Source: Chondrosia reniformis
Taxonomy: Eukaryota > Porifera > Demospongiae > Chondrillida > Chondrillidae
Direction of reading: 5' to 3'
Length of the DNA: 64,000 nt
Assembly (NCBI GenBank): GCA_947172415.1
Contig: OX359200.1
Location: 6,890,001-6,954,000, forward strand
Below the pieces are notes generated by a model, which was not told where the DNA came from, ran no database searches, and saw only the letters and a program-made list of their open reading frames with translations. Each line of letters starts with the position of its first letter. The stretch's first letter is position 1. A program made the translations under genes and the position numbers. Shown piece after piece: positions 51,101 to 60,163 of this stretch.

Positions 51101-53707
51101 ATAATTTTTGCATGCCTCCATGTAGGCAAATGCCTTTTGCTGAGCTGCCTCTTTGGCTTCTTCTATAAATTTGTGCGACCAATATTGATACAGACGCCAT
51201 TTGTCTGGCAATTTAAGTTTGTGAATGTTTTTCACTCGTGTTGCTTCTACTTCTGTCATTGGCTCACAGTTTGATCCCGTGTCTATTGCTCTTCTTCTGT
51301 CAAAATTACTTGGTTGCACTACTTCCCAACCGAATGCCTCCTTTATGACCTTTTTCTCGTGCTCATAAAGCTCTTTTCTATGATCATCAGCACTTTCTTT
51401 ATTTCTTGTTGGAGCAATAAGCAGCTCCTCTCCTTCCAGCATACGTTCATTTTGAGCTAAATTAGCTTCAGCATCCACTTCTACAAAGTCCTCAGAATTA
51501 CTATCATCATCTTCTCCATTTTGATCGCCTTTACTTTCTTTGGACGCCATCTCTTCAAGGTCCTTTTTATCCTCAAGTTTCATTTGTTCCATCCTTAATG
51601 CCAGTTCCTCTTCCTCCTCCGGAGAGAGTGTGCTGGCATACCACAGCTTGAGCCATATCTCTATTTGCCTTCCACTGTCTCTTTGGCTGCTACTGGCTAT
51701 GGTCTGATTTAGCTGTACTAAGTGCTCCCTTTTAATGAAGCGGCTTATCTTATCAAATGGAAGCAAGCTGTCTTCTTTGTGGGCATCTTGCAAAACACTT
51801 GATTTCATTTCATCTTTTATGGCAAAAAATTTTCTAGTTCCCTCGCTTAATGGTTTGTGGATATGCTTGGGTACAGCACGTCGTCTCTTCATGTCTTGTA
51901 TAATTTCTCTGATTGTGCATTGCTTCATTCTCTCACTGCGTGCACGACCACCAACTCTAACCACATTTGGGGGTTCCCCATTTATTATCAGGGCTAGGAT
52001 GTATTCCAGAAACTGATCAAGTGCATGGTTGGTAAGACAAACCACAAGAATGGGACTTTGGCCTGTGGTCCACTTGGCTTTGTTCCTCAAGAGTGCCTCA
52101 ACAATCCTAACACCTACATAGGTCTTTCCTGTGCCTGGAGGTCCTTGGATAACAGACACTTCTTTGGAGAGAGCCATTCTCATTGCTTCTAGTTGGGACT
52201 TATCAAATTTAGTGTCTTCAGGCAAGGGCCATGTACGCTCATCTGTGAGGGTGACATTGATTGGTCGGTTTGACTTCATTATCTCCATCAAGTTAAATTT
52301 GTTATCTGGTAGAGGTAAATAACCCAGATTTCTCTCCTGCGGTCTTAGGTATAATGGAGGCTCCAAGTCATAGTCACTGCACTTCAAATCAATCAGATAC
52401 TTTTTGAAAGGCATCAAATCATTAGTAATTCCTTGGAGCTGTTTGAGAATATGGCGGCAAGCTTCAAAGTATGCCGCTGATTCGATCATTATGAAGGATG
52501 TGGATGGTTGAATCCTAAAGCCGTTTGTATCATCTTCAAACTTGATTGTGACATTACCTCTTTGCAGTTTTTTTGAGTCTCTGTCAACAACTGTAGCAAA
52601 GAGAATATCATCAAATCTGTTTGATGAAAGGCAAAGTAGAGAGCCAAAAATTAGTCTTCTGGAGTGGTCCCAATTTACTTGCTTTAACCCTGAGGAATCA
52701 AACTGGATCATGAATCCGACTCCAGTCATTAGGCATACTGGTTCTAGGATGCGAACATTATTGTACACTCTGATATCAGTGTTTCGCTTAGACTGGTCAT
52801 CAGCAAGAAATTGGTTCAGACCTTGTCTCAGAGGATGAAGAAAGTCTTCACGAAGCAGGCGGAAATGAACATCCAAATAGTGATCCCAGTTTAGGTAGGT
52901 CTTGTCCACACGATTCTCTCTGATGTCCCTAATTATTTTAGAATCATGCAATTCATCTGCAGTTGGTAAAATGGACACCTCTTTGAAGCTACCAAAAGGC
53001 ATGGGAACTTCATTCTCCTTATCGTCCTCCTTCTTAGTCTCCTTCTGAATCATTATAGAGGTCATTGCATTCCTCATGCACTCTTTCCTGAACTTAACTA
53101 ATTCTTCAATTTGTTGGCAAAGGTTTGCTATCTTAGAATCCTTATTCTGAAAGGAAAGCATTTCTGCTGCCTCACCCAGTGGTACAATTGGTAAATGACT
53201 GGAAGTAGAGGTTTCTGGTATACGCTGCAGACACTCATTAAATATGTTGTGTAGTTTCTTCATCCAATCTCTGCTCTTATCCAGTTCATGGCCACCCTCC
53301 ATTGGCACCTGTTCAATGGCTGTTCTCATATCAGTCCAAAGTGAACCAGTATTCAGAGCATCAAGGAAGACAGCCAACAAAACATTTGAATGTTCTATAT
53401 TGCCGCTCCTTGCAACCTTTTCTATCACCAGTGTGATGGAGAGAAGACCTTTCTTCTGAAGACTGTGTACGCTTCGAAGATAATTTTTTAAAAGTGGCTG
53501 CTGGTCATAAAGGTGCACTACTAGACTTTCAGTATCTTTCATCGAAAATTCAGTAAATGTCCTTTCTGTCCAGAAATTCTGGCCGTAATCACTGTGATTA
53601 TTACCATGGCTATTTCTCTGACTGGAGACGATCTGTTCGTTGCGTCTGTCGGCATTGCGGTAACCTCCTCGCCTACCTCTGCCGCGATACATTCCACCGC
53701 GATTCAT
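48149..53707 (-). CDS. ZNFX1: NFX1-type zinc finger-containing protein 1, SF1 RNA helicase
   Basis: A single open exon of 1852 codons, close to the vertebrate length. Order of parts: RG-rich N-terminus (MYRGRGRRGG), a ZNFX1 N-terminal region, an SF1 helicase with Walker A GPPGTGKT (522-529), motif II EEAAE (about 912), QHRMRP, DDFQGEENDIILLSLVRS and ALSRAKWGLYVFGN, a run of NFX1-type Cys/His fingers (about 1190-1470), and a C-terminal RZ-type zinc finger (about 1780-1820, CPNGHVYVITECGG, CPDCGAGIGG). In vertebrates ZNFX1 is an interferon-linked RNA sensor at mitochondria; in nematodes it works in small-RNA inheritance granules; RZ fingers of this type can carry ubiquitin-ligase activity. An acid-rich insert (EEEEELALRMEQ and neighbours) splits the helicase core. 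A probable 5' leader exon lies at 54182 and above. An AATAAA overlaps the stop codon. Confidence 0.95.
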   Translation of the reverse strand: MNRGGMYRGRGRRGGYRNADRRNEQIVSSQRNSHGNNHSDYGQNFWTERTFTEFSMKDTESLVVHLYDQQPLLKNYLRSVHSLQKKGLLSITLVIEKVARSGNIEHSNVLLAVFLDALNTGSLWTDMRTAIEQVPMEGGHELDKSRDWMKKLHNIFNECLQRIPETSTSSHLPIVPLGEAAEMLSFQNKDSKIANLCQQIEELVKFRKECMRNAMTSIMIQKETKKEDDKENEVPMPFGSFKEVSILPTADELHDSKIIRDIRENRVDKTYLNWDHYLDVHFRLLREDFLHPLRQGLNQFLADDQSKRNTDIRVYNNVRILEPVCLMTGVGFMIQFDSSGLKQVNWDHSRRLIFGSLLCLSSNRFDDILFATVVDRDSKKLQRGNVTIKFEDDTNGFRIQPSTSFIMIESAAYFEACRHILKQLQGITNDLMPFKKYLIDLKCSDYDLEPPLYLRPQERNLGYLPLPDNKFNLMEIMKSNRPINVTLTDERTWPLPEDTKFDKSQLEAMRMALSKEVSVIQGPPGTGKTYVGVRIVEALLRNKAKWTTGQSPILVVCLTNHALDQFLEYILALIINGEPPNVVRVGGRARSERMKQCTIREIIQDMKRRRAVPKHIHKPLSEGTRKFFAIKDEMKSSVLQDAHKEDSLLPFDKISRFIKREHLVQLNQTIASSSQRDSGRQIEIWLKLWYASTLSPEEEEELALRMEQMKLEDKKDLEEMASKESKGDQNGEDDDSNSEDFVEVDAEANLAQNERMLEGEELLIAPTRNKESADDHRKELYEHEKKVIKEAFGWEVVQPSNFDRRRAIDTGSNCEPMTEVEATRVKNIHKLKLPDKWRLYQYWSHKFIEEAKEAAQQKAFAYMEACKNYEEQKHELNLHILQSADIIGMTTTGAAKYNYILQRICPKIVVIEEAAEVLESHIVSCLSSGAQQLVLIGDHKQLRPKLNTYELSKHYNLAVSLFERLVKNDFPYVTLAIQHRMRPDISKLVHPHIYEHLVDHDSVKDYPSIKGVGANLLFLNHQALEDSKKDYDQLSHSNDFEADFIVAFCRYLILQGYETSQITILTMYKGQLLKLKKKMPKDQFEGVRVAAVDDFQGEENDIILLSLVRSNQKNNVGFLKEDTRVCVALSRAKWGLYVFGNFEMLRGQVGTPWPDIIEDVQKRGLLSQNLPLYCQNHRNTDTFVSSADDFSKVKEGGCSKICGIRLDCGHACKRMCHVVDMDHKSTQCRELCSNVKPLPCGHKCTRRCYECRDGCKKCMTTVERSLECGHTVRMKCHLDPLKYLCPYPCGKSLSCGHSCTRWCHEPCMTSLHCKHWIPKLLPCGHRVNIPCNVNEADAVCPQQCTARLQCDHYCSGTCSDCQHGRLHQPCSHPCDRTLPCGHACKFPCTDKCPPCKMKCGNYCEHSKCQKKCGEPCTPCMEPCQWQCIHHKCTKKCGEMCNRPRCNKPCRKILECGHSCIGLCGERCPEYCRICHKVKVEEVFFGTEDEKGARFIKLQDCGHVLEVTGMDQWMDQDHSQGKTIEIQFKRCPKCKTEIRRSFRYGNIIKATLKDLESIKTAISANAATVDLKKASMTLRKLRNSLFQKKHCDIFIEYSKKLKEDIKAAQESHNLSAHEASILDVKVKIAVTLGDLLVKLEEHSSDHVFVISDSLIKCNEVLNDMKVILRVLKSSSYLTPQQVSDIETELKRISLMVNWCEIANKIQRGQGQAIPPRTKDQLCKLMQYLRLAGYGSKAEKLTDKYYESIKKVFDDARKKCSGLDISEKEKVEIVKAMGLSQGHWFKCPNGHVYVITECGGATEESTCPDCGAGIGGRSHRLRDDNTLAREMDGARFGAFSEQANIHNFDPQDWM

Positions 53708-53734
53708 AAGGTGTAGCCGCGAAGAGGCAATTCA

Positions 53735-54181
53735 CTATAAAATTTGAAAGAACGAATATGAAATGTGACTCTATCCATGAGTATGGAATTTAGACTATTT
53801 AGTTTTACTTTAATTTACAGTTAATATTAATATTAACTGTAAATAAAGAAATACTAATTATGATTTATGTTTTTGTATTTGTATTTGCATGTCAATATAG
53901 GACTCACATTAATTAAGACCGGATGGAGCTTCAGGATATGCACTGACTGGTCGAATTAGTTGCTCGCCACGTTAATGAAGCTAGATCTAGACCTTTGAAT
54001 GTACGTATACACTGCAATACGATTATGACCTTGTACAGTATACGATACAGAGTGTTCTGTATGGTCCTCTAACTCCAGCCAGAAAGTATATTCCGCTTGT
54101 TCTACACACAAAATAATTTAAATAATATAATAGAATATCTATATAATCTATGTTATATATCGATCTATATAAGCAACTTAC
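53735..54181 (-). other. Probable 5'-UTR intron of ZNFX1
   Basis: An acceptor (TTTTATAG, 53735 side) lies 27 nt before the ZNFX1 ATG, and a strong donor (CA/GTAAGT) lies at 54181. A 30-bp perfect palindrome sits inside. The exon upstream of the donor (54182 to about 54390) has an open frame, but it does not fuse in frame with the neighbouring gene and is best read as untranslated leader. Confidence 0.5.
53814..53843. repeat. 30-bp perfect palindrome
   Basis: TTTACAGTTAATATT and its complement, with no spacer. Confidence 0.9.
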
Positions 54182-54435
54182 TGAGAGTGTACGAACAGGA
54201 TATTCGCCTTATAACTAGCTCAAGCTCGAAGGAAAGGCTTGCCTGCTTCTTTGTACAACTGCTTGTGAACTGGATTCCTAGAACGTCCTTTATATATCCA
54301 TGGAACTCAGTTAGAGTGACGCACGCTGTTATTCTATCTGCGAAATTCCCGTAATTTCGTAAGCGCAAGGTCACGATGTCGCTTCCTGGAAAGTCCCAGT
54401 TAACGGGAATTTACAACAAGAATGTGCAATATGAG

Positions 54436-56053
54436 TCACTGTTTATATAAGACATTGTGAATTCGAACAGTAGTTGATTTAACCTTAAAAAGTCCATTTT
54501 CTGCCATTAGAATAGCATCTTCAGCAGAATCTGTTAAATAGTCATAATAAATATCTAGTTTGGCCGTTTCTTCCTCTACTACATCATGATCAGAGGTAAG
54601 GTAGTGACCAATCTCGTAATGGGGCTTCATGTAATTCTCTTCATTGCATGGTAGCTTGTAAAAGAGTGCCAGCGACTTGGAGACTCCATCCAAATGTTCA
54701 TGAATTGTCATTTTCAGTCCTTGGACAGTCTGCGAGGCCAAAACCATCTTGTGGAAGTGACCAGGGTGTTGGGTGACGTGGCTGAATGTGGCCAGTATAC
54801 AGTGAACATTAATAAACCTACAACACACAGGTACGTATATAAAAGTGAATAAAGTGAATATAGTGAAATATAGCAAAACTTCATCTTGATACTTAAATAA
54901 TGTCTAGTGAAATAAGTCACTAACTGAAGGAGCACTAACATCCAATTTCTATAAACTAAACTAAAACAAATGTTGACAATTCAATGTCAAACTGCCTTAA
55001 ATTCAACTCAACAGGCTGGGAGAACTCAATTGCCATTGGATATATTTCAGAGTGTCCAAATACAGATAGTTACAGGTAAATGGCTTATTGTTGGATAGCA
55101 ATATTTCCTAGACTAAAAGTTTAATCTTTAGAAAGGGTCATCTTTCTAAAGATAAGTTCGACACAGTTAGAAGGAATCCTTACTCTATTAAAAATTTAAT
55201 GGCTGATTTCGTTAACCAAACAGGCTCAGTAGTGTAAGCAATTATTAACTAGAAAATATCTACACAATATCTATGTACTCAACATACTCACTTTGGATTA
55301 ACTTCTAATGGTATATCTGATCTTGAAATGAGACAATTGGGACATTGATATTTCACTGATTTTAATGGCAGTCCTTTGCTATCACCAGTTAATCCATCTG
55401 TATCTTCTCTCTTTTTATCAGCATCCACAATATCAAGTTGTTGATAAAGCTGTAACAGGTGACCACTTTTAATGAATGATTCCAGCTCAGAATAGTCTAT
55501 TTTCAATCCTCTTTCCTCCTTTGGGAAATGTGATGCAATCTTCTCCAATTCCTCTCTTTTGAATGGTGCCTGCATGTCATGTAGTATTCCTAAGAATTGC
55601 CTCACTGCAATGAGTCCAGCATGATCCGAGTTCTCGTCCATCAGATGACAGAAATGCACTACTTTCTTAATGTTGCTGAGTGCCCATATTTGGAAGCGTC
55701 TGACAAAAAAGTCACTCGGGTCAGGAGGAGGCTAGAAGTGGTAGAGTACATGCATTATCTATTTCCTAAACTTAACATAGACACACTATGACAGTGCAAG
55801 TCAGTTGATCAGTATTTCGCAATACAGGAAGTCAAAGTGAAGCAGGAACATACTGTATTATATATAAAGCGTGGGTAAGATACTACAGCAGCTTAAGAAT
55901 ATATAATTGATAAGGAGCTTACTCCAGCTTTGGGTTTGTCTTTGACATCTTTTCCTCCTTTCTTCTTCTTACTACACAAGAACAAGAAATTTACTACAAC
56001 TCAAGCAATTTTGCAATTATGACTTTATCTTACCTCGCCACCTTCTTCGGCAT
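54436..56053 (-). CDS. EF-hand-like protein of unknown function (296 aa)
   Basis: Four exons (56053-56034, 55971-55923, 55731-55292, 54817-54436) join in phase. The start MPKKVASKKKKGGKDVKDKP is a short lysine-rich tail; next comes PPPDPSDFFVRRFQIWALSN, an EF-hand-like helix-loop-helix pair (DENSDHAGLIAVRQFLGIL; KIDYSELESFIKSGHL), a CPNC knuckle, and a helical region (FSHVTQHPGHFHKMVLASQT, EHLDGVSKSLALFYKLP). The second loop lacks several calcium-ligand positions. I do not recognise the family; a lysine-rich N-terminus with degenerate EF-hands is common among ciliary proteins, which is only a guess. It is head to head with RNF212. Confidence 0.75.
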
Positions 56054-56223
56054 TATGGTACTTCAAACAAGTTATATACGTACTCGATGCAACTTCGGTA
56101 TTAATATCATGCTGCGTTTTGTAGAAATCTGATACCATTTGTGGCAGCCATTTTGTGACAGGTGCGGTAACCTCGGTGATTGCGGTTAGAATAATTGGCA
56201 GCTGTGGGTAAGAATTCGCAACA
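56054..56223. promoter_or_regulatory. Shared promoter interval, EF-hand-like gene / RNF212
   Basis: 170 bp separate the two divergent start codons. It is richer in GC than its surroundings and has no TATA box. Confidence 0.55.
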
Positions 56224-58662
56224 ATGGATTGGGTGCACTGCAACTCTTGCTACGTTCAACCAGGCAAAGGTACCTCCTTCTGCCTTACTAACTGTGGACA
56301 CATCTTCTGCAGTGCCTGCTTGGCAAAAGGTCTGGAGAAGAAATTGAATTGTTGATTTGATTGTGTTGAAAATATATGGATCTTATTAATTGAGTATGTA
56401 TGCTAGAATGTTATATGGTCTTAATGTGTATAGCTCCTGGACAATGTAGTCTTTGTAAAGCTAGCTGCAATACTATACCTCTGTCATCCAAAGTGAGTTA
56501 CCATGGGCAGGGAATGCATATAAATGGCTCAACTGTATAGTTATACAAACTCTACTTGCACTTGTTCAAAGATGAAACCTGAGATTGGCCAATATTTTGA
56601 AGATGTGGTTGAATATTTTCGAAAACAGCAAAAGACGATGCTTCAGATTTTGGAATTTCAAAAGAAGCACCGAGATAGATATGTTGCACAGCTGAAAAAG
56701 GTACATGCCATATAGGCTCTCGTTTTGAAGGTTGCCATAGTTACTAAAATGTTTCCTTATATGGTATGGGATAGTAGCAATCCAATGAGCAAGTGGTGCA
56801 GCAACTAATGGAAAGGATCACAATTCTAGAGAGGTACGTATACACAACTCTACACAATTGGAGATACATAATACATAATATAAGACTCAATATAGGCTTT
56901 ATATACCACATAACCTACGTATGTATAATGTACACATGAAGGTAGCATTGCTGTGGCAATTGTAGCTCAGGGTAGAGCCTGCTAGTTAAAACAAGCTGTC
57001 CTGGATTCAATTCACAGCAATTGCTTCTTTGTGATTTTACCTCTTAATGATGTTTGATACTAAATTTAAATACTTGTGGTTTGATTATCACTTTGATTAT
57101 TCATATAGGGAGAATCTGGCACTAAAGGCTGAGCTACAGAAGGTCTCTGGTCCTCCACCCACTCCATCAATGACTACACCAGTATGTACGGTCTCCATGC
57201 TGATTACCTTATATGGCAAACATATATACCGTATATGTAGAGTTCTCAATGTGCAGCACAGCTTGGTAGGTGAGTGGGCGGAGGAATGCACTGCTGGTAT
57301 CTGTAGATGAACCTGTTCTTGACACCTATGTAGGTCTAGAGGGATGACTCCCAGAGGAGGTAATCCTCTCTTGGGCTCCTCCCCCGCCTGTGGAGTGCTG
57401 CAGAACACTCCAAGGACAGCTGGTGAGTGCTGAAGTGGAATCCCTTTAATCTTAGAGGAGTGACTCAGCAGCAATCTAAAGATTCTTTCTATCCTTACCT
57501 AAGGTATACCAATGAATGCCCAGGCAATACAGAACAGAACACCAATGTAAGCCATTCAGGAGCTAATGAATATATTTAATTTAATGTTCATCTCTCAATG
57601 TTAGGTCAAATCCAAACAACTTGATTAGATCAACGGTGAGAGTGCACATTGTAATATACTTGCTTCTGCTCCGCTGTGTGTACCTCCTTGATCCTCTGTT
57701 AGCCAACCTCTGCTGGGCCAAAAAGGATTGTAGTGCGGACACCTCCAGTGGATGGCAGAATGGGTAACACACACCAAGATATACATTCACACACACACAC
57801 ACTCACACACACACACACACATGCACACTAACATTCTAATATGAAACATATGTCAAACCACATCTACAGTATATTCTTGTGTATTGTGTGAAGGACATAT
57901 ACCTAATTCAAGCGGTCCCAAAAGTAAAGTACCAACTCTCCCTGGTCAAGTCTTAAAGTGAGATCTACCATACCTATACTATATACACTATATATCATAC
58001 TACTGTAATATATATACATCATAGTACACTGTACTAGTCATCTGATGTCATTGTAGTTGATTTGATTTTGATAGGCATCTTTTCCATTTTTTTCTCATTT
58101 TAGTAGTAATTCTACCACATACATAAGCCCTTGTCCCAGTCGAGGTACTTCCCCCTCTCCAAGACAGCTACACACACCCATGAATATGTCTCCATCCGTA
58201 ATAGCCAATAGGTAAGCATTGAGCACAGACTATCATGCAGTCCAGATATATACAGATCTACCTGTAAGCATTAAAGTTCATGTGTTTATATAAGGCTCAT
58301 AATCTAACAGTTAGTCATCTATATATAGAGTGTGAGCTTCAATTAAAGGTATCCCTTATTAGACAAACCAACCAACTACTTCCTCAATCTTTCCTAATCC
58401 TCTCTGGACGGATAATAGATACCACAGAAAACCAGGCTTAAGACCTGAGTACATATATGTGTACGTTCATACATCTTCTCTCCACTGTAGGTTAGGACCT
58501 AGCCCCCTATCAGGATCTCACACCAGCCTACATGGAGGTGTGGCTACCATGACCGCACCCTCTTCCACCCATGCTGCCATAGCCTCCAGATTTGGATTAC
58601 CACGGAGGACTGCGACCTCATACGTCACTACTCCACAAGGACAGACATCATTTAGAATGTAA
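56224..58662 (+). CDS. RNF212: RNF212/Zip3-family RING SUMO E3 ligase (meiotic crossover factor)
   Basis: Thirteen exons (56224-56329, 56434-56492, 56572-56700, 56778-56833, 57109-57181, 57241-57269, 57334-57422, 57504-57546, 57605-57635, 57703-57763, 57894-57957, 58104-58211, 58491-58662) join in phase to 339 aa. The N-terminal RING ([27 protein letters not shown]) and the start [10 protein letters not shown] match the family start. A coiled coil follows ([20 protein letters not shown], about 70-135), then a Ser/Pro/Thr-rich tail, as in other Zip3/RNF212 proteins. Family members mark and stabilise crossover sites on meiotic chromosomes by SUMO ligation. The very small exons 6, 8 and 9 (29-43 nt) make skipping likely. 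AATAAA lies at 58685. The gene converges on FAAP24. Confidence 0.9.
56956..57024 (+). pseudogene. tRNA-like sequence in RNF212 intron 4
   Basis: A 7-bp acceptor stem (GCAATTG / CAATTGC) and a D-arm-like AGCTCAGGGTAGAGC are present, with a degenerate TTCAATTC T-loop. The anticodon arm does not fold well, so this is a decayed tRNA or tRNA-derived SINE head. Confidence 0.4.
57788..57821. repeat. CA microsatellite (RNF212 intron 10)
   Basis: (CA)n with a single CT interruption. Confidence 0.95.
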
Positions 58663-58713
58663 CATTTTTCAATTTAGAATGTACAATAAAACATGTGTTA
58701 AAAGAGACCTGGT

Positions 58714-60027
58714 TTATGAGGATGAATGGAGAAATGAATAAAGTAATTGTGCCCTGGACTTGCCGACAACTTCAGTTAATTCCTATTGTAAAACACATTA
58801 AGAGATTAACAGTACAGATACTCAAACATGCACATTCATTAATGCAGGTCACATGAGTCACTTGTACTCACTGCTTCAGTAGCCACAGATATTCCATACA
58901 AACCTGTCAGAATAGAGAATTCAATAACATTACTTAGTTAGGGGCATAGTGATACAGTAATTGGATTAGAGAGAGTCACTAAGTGAGTAAACATATTGTC
59001 ATAAAGTATACACTTTTACATATATATATATATGGGCACACACATACATACAGAGATGGGGACAAATGTATTTACAAGCTCTTGTAAGGGATGATAAACA
59101 GTTTGGACTCACTGCCAAACCTCTGCAGGAGAAGTTTGGCCGTGGCTGGCCCAGTTCTTGGGATCAGTTCCACTGCCTGTAGCACACGCTGGTCAACAGA
59201 TGGAGATGGAGAGGAAGGCACAAAGAGATTACCTGGTGACTTCTTTGACTACAGAAGAATATGCAAACTACTATACTGTTGTCATATTACAATTCATGAT
59301 AGAAATATACATCTCACTGCTATATATGTTCAAAATTATAGTGACTCACTATATTAACAATTATTCGAGCAGCTTCTTCAGTACAAGTCACAGGCAAGAT
59401 TTTTAATCCGATCTCAAAGACTATTACTTCTTGTAATTTATTAAAATACAGTTCAGTTGAATTTTTACACTCCACGATAACAAGACCTGATAGAGAAGAC
59501 TGTACATTCAGAAACAAAAGTAGTATCATTCCTTAACATTTGGTACTTTTATATACATAAGCACAGGGATATATAATAATAATAATAATTATACTTGCAT
59601 GGGTATAAGGACAAGATTTATATATAAGATCTGGATTATAGTTTGAGTTACATTGTTCTAACTTTGGCTAATCTGTCCAATTTCCTTCTCGTCATCTCAT
59701 CCATGCTCAAGGCCGACTCCTCCCCCAGAAATACCACTCCCATTGATGATATAGGATAACAGTCTACATTATGCAACCCACCCTCTATAATAACCTTAAC
59801 TGAATCTAATTAAAGGAATAAAATGGGAATTCACCTAAATGGGACGATATTTGGTGAATAGCGACACAAACAATTAAAAGAAGGCATTGTTCAGGCGTGT
59901 GCAGGTACTAACTCTTCAATAACTCGTTAATGGGCTCCTTCGATAGTCTGTCGCTAAGGACAACATGTCCAGGTGGTACGGTGCATCGAGGTACGGATCT
60001 CTGACTTGCTGGCGTCCTGTTCGACAT
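58714..60027 (-). CDS. FAAP24: Fanconi anaemia core complex-associated protein 24
   Basis: Six exons (60027-59913, 59805-59663, 59499-59350, 59248-59113, 58903-58872, 58782-58714) join in phase to 214 aa, essentially the human length. Seen: the family start of the fold VPPGHVVLSDRLSKEPINEL, a strand-rich pseudo-nuclease domain (KVIIEGGLHNVDCYPISSMG, SGLVIVECKNSTELY, LKILPVTCTEEAARIIV), and a C-terminal tandem helix-hairpin-helix (LIPRTGPATAKLLLQRFG, ELTEVVGKSRAQLLYSFL). In vertebrates FAAP24 pairs with FANCM and loads the Fanconi core complex on stalled forks. The nuclease ERKxxxD motif is absent, as in all FAAP24. It shares a promoter interval with CPSF1 and converges on RNF212, 51 bp between stops. 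Confidence 0.93.
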
Positions 60028-60163
60028 CACAGCTTGGGTTCTTGCTAATATGGGCGTGGTTTCATTGCATAATTTTTGAGGTTTTCGCAATCGTTCGAGA
60101 GAGGGATTTGAAGTGAAGTTGGTGATCAGCAGTTACTACTGATCGAAGCTGTTCCAGGCCGAC
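60028..60163. promoter_or_regulatory. Shared promoter interval, FAAP24 / CPSF1
   Basis: 136 bp between divergent start codons, moderately GC-rich, no TATA box. Confidence 0.6.

Noticed and set aside
50891-51274. A 127-codon plus-strand frame inside ZNFX1
   Set aside because: Antisense shadow of the helicase core; no independent signals.
54182-54390. Open minus-strand stretch as a coding exon of the EF-hand-like gene
   Set aside because: Phase does not fit the preceding exon; its donor and the acceptor just before ZNFX1 make a leader exon of ZNFX1 more likely.
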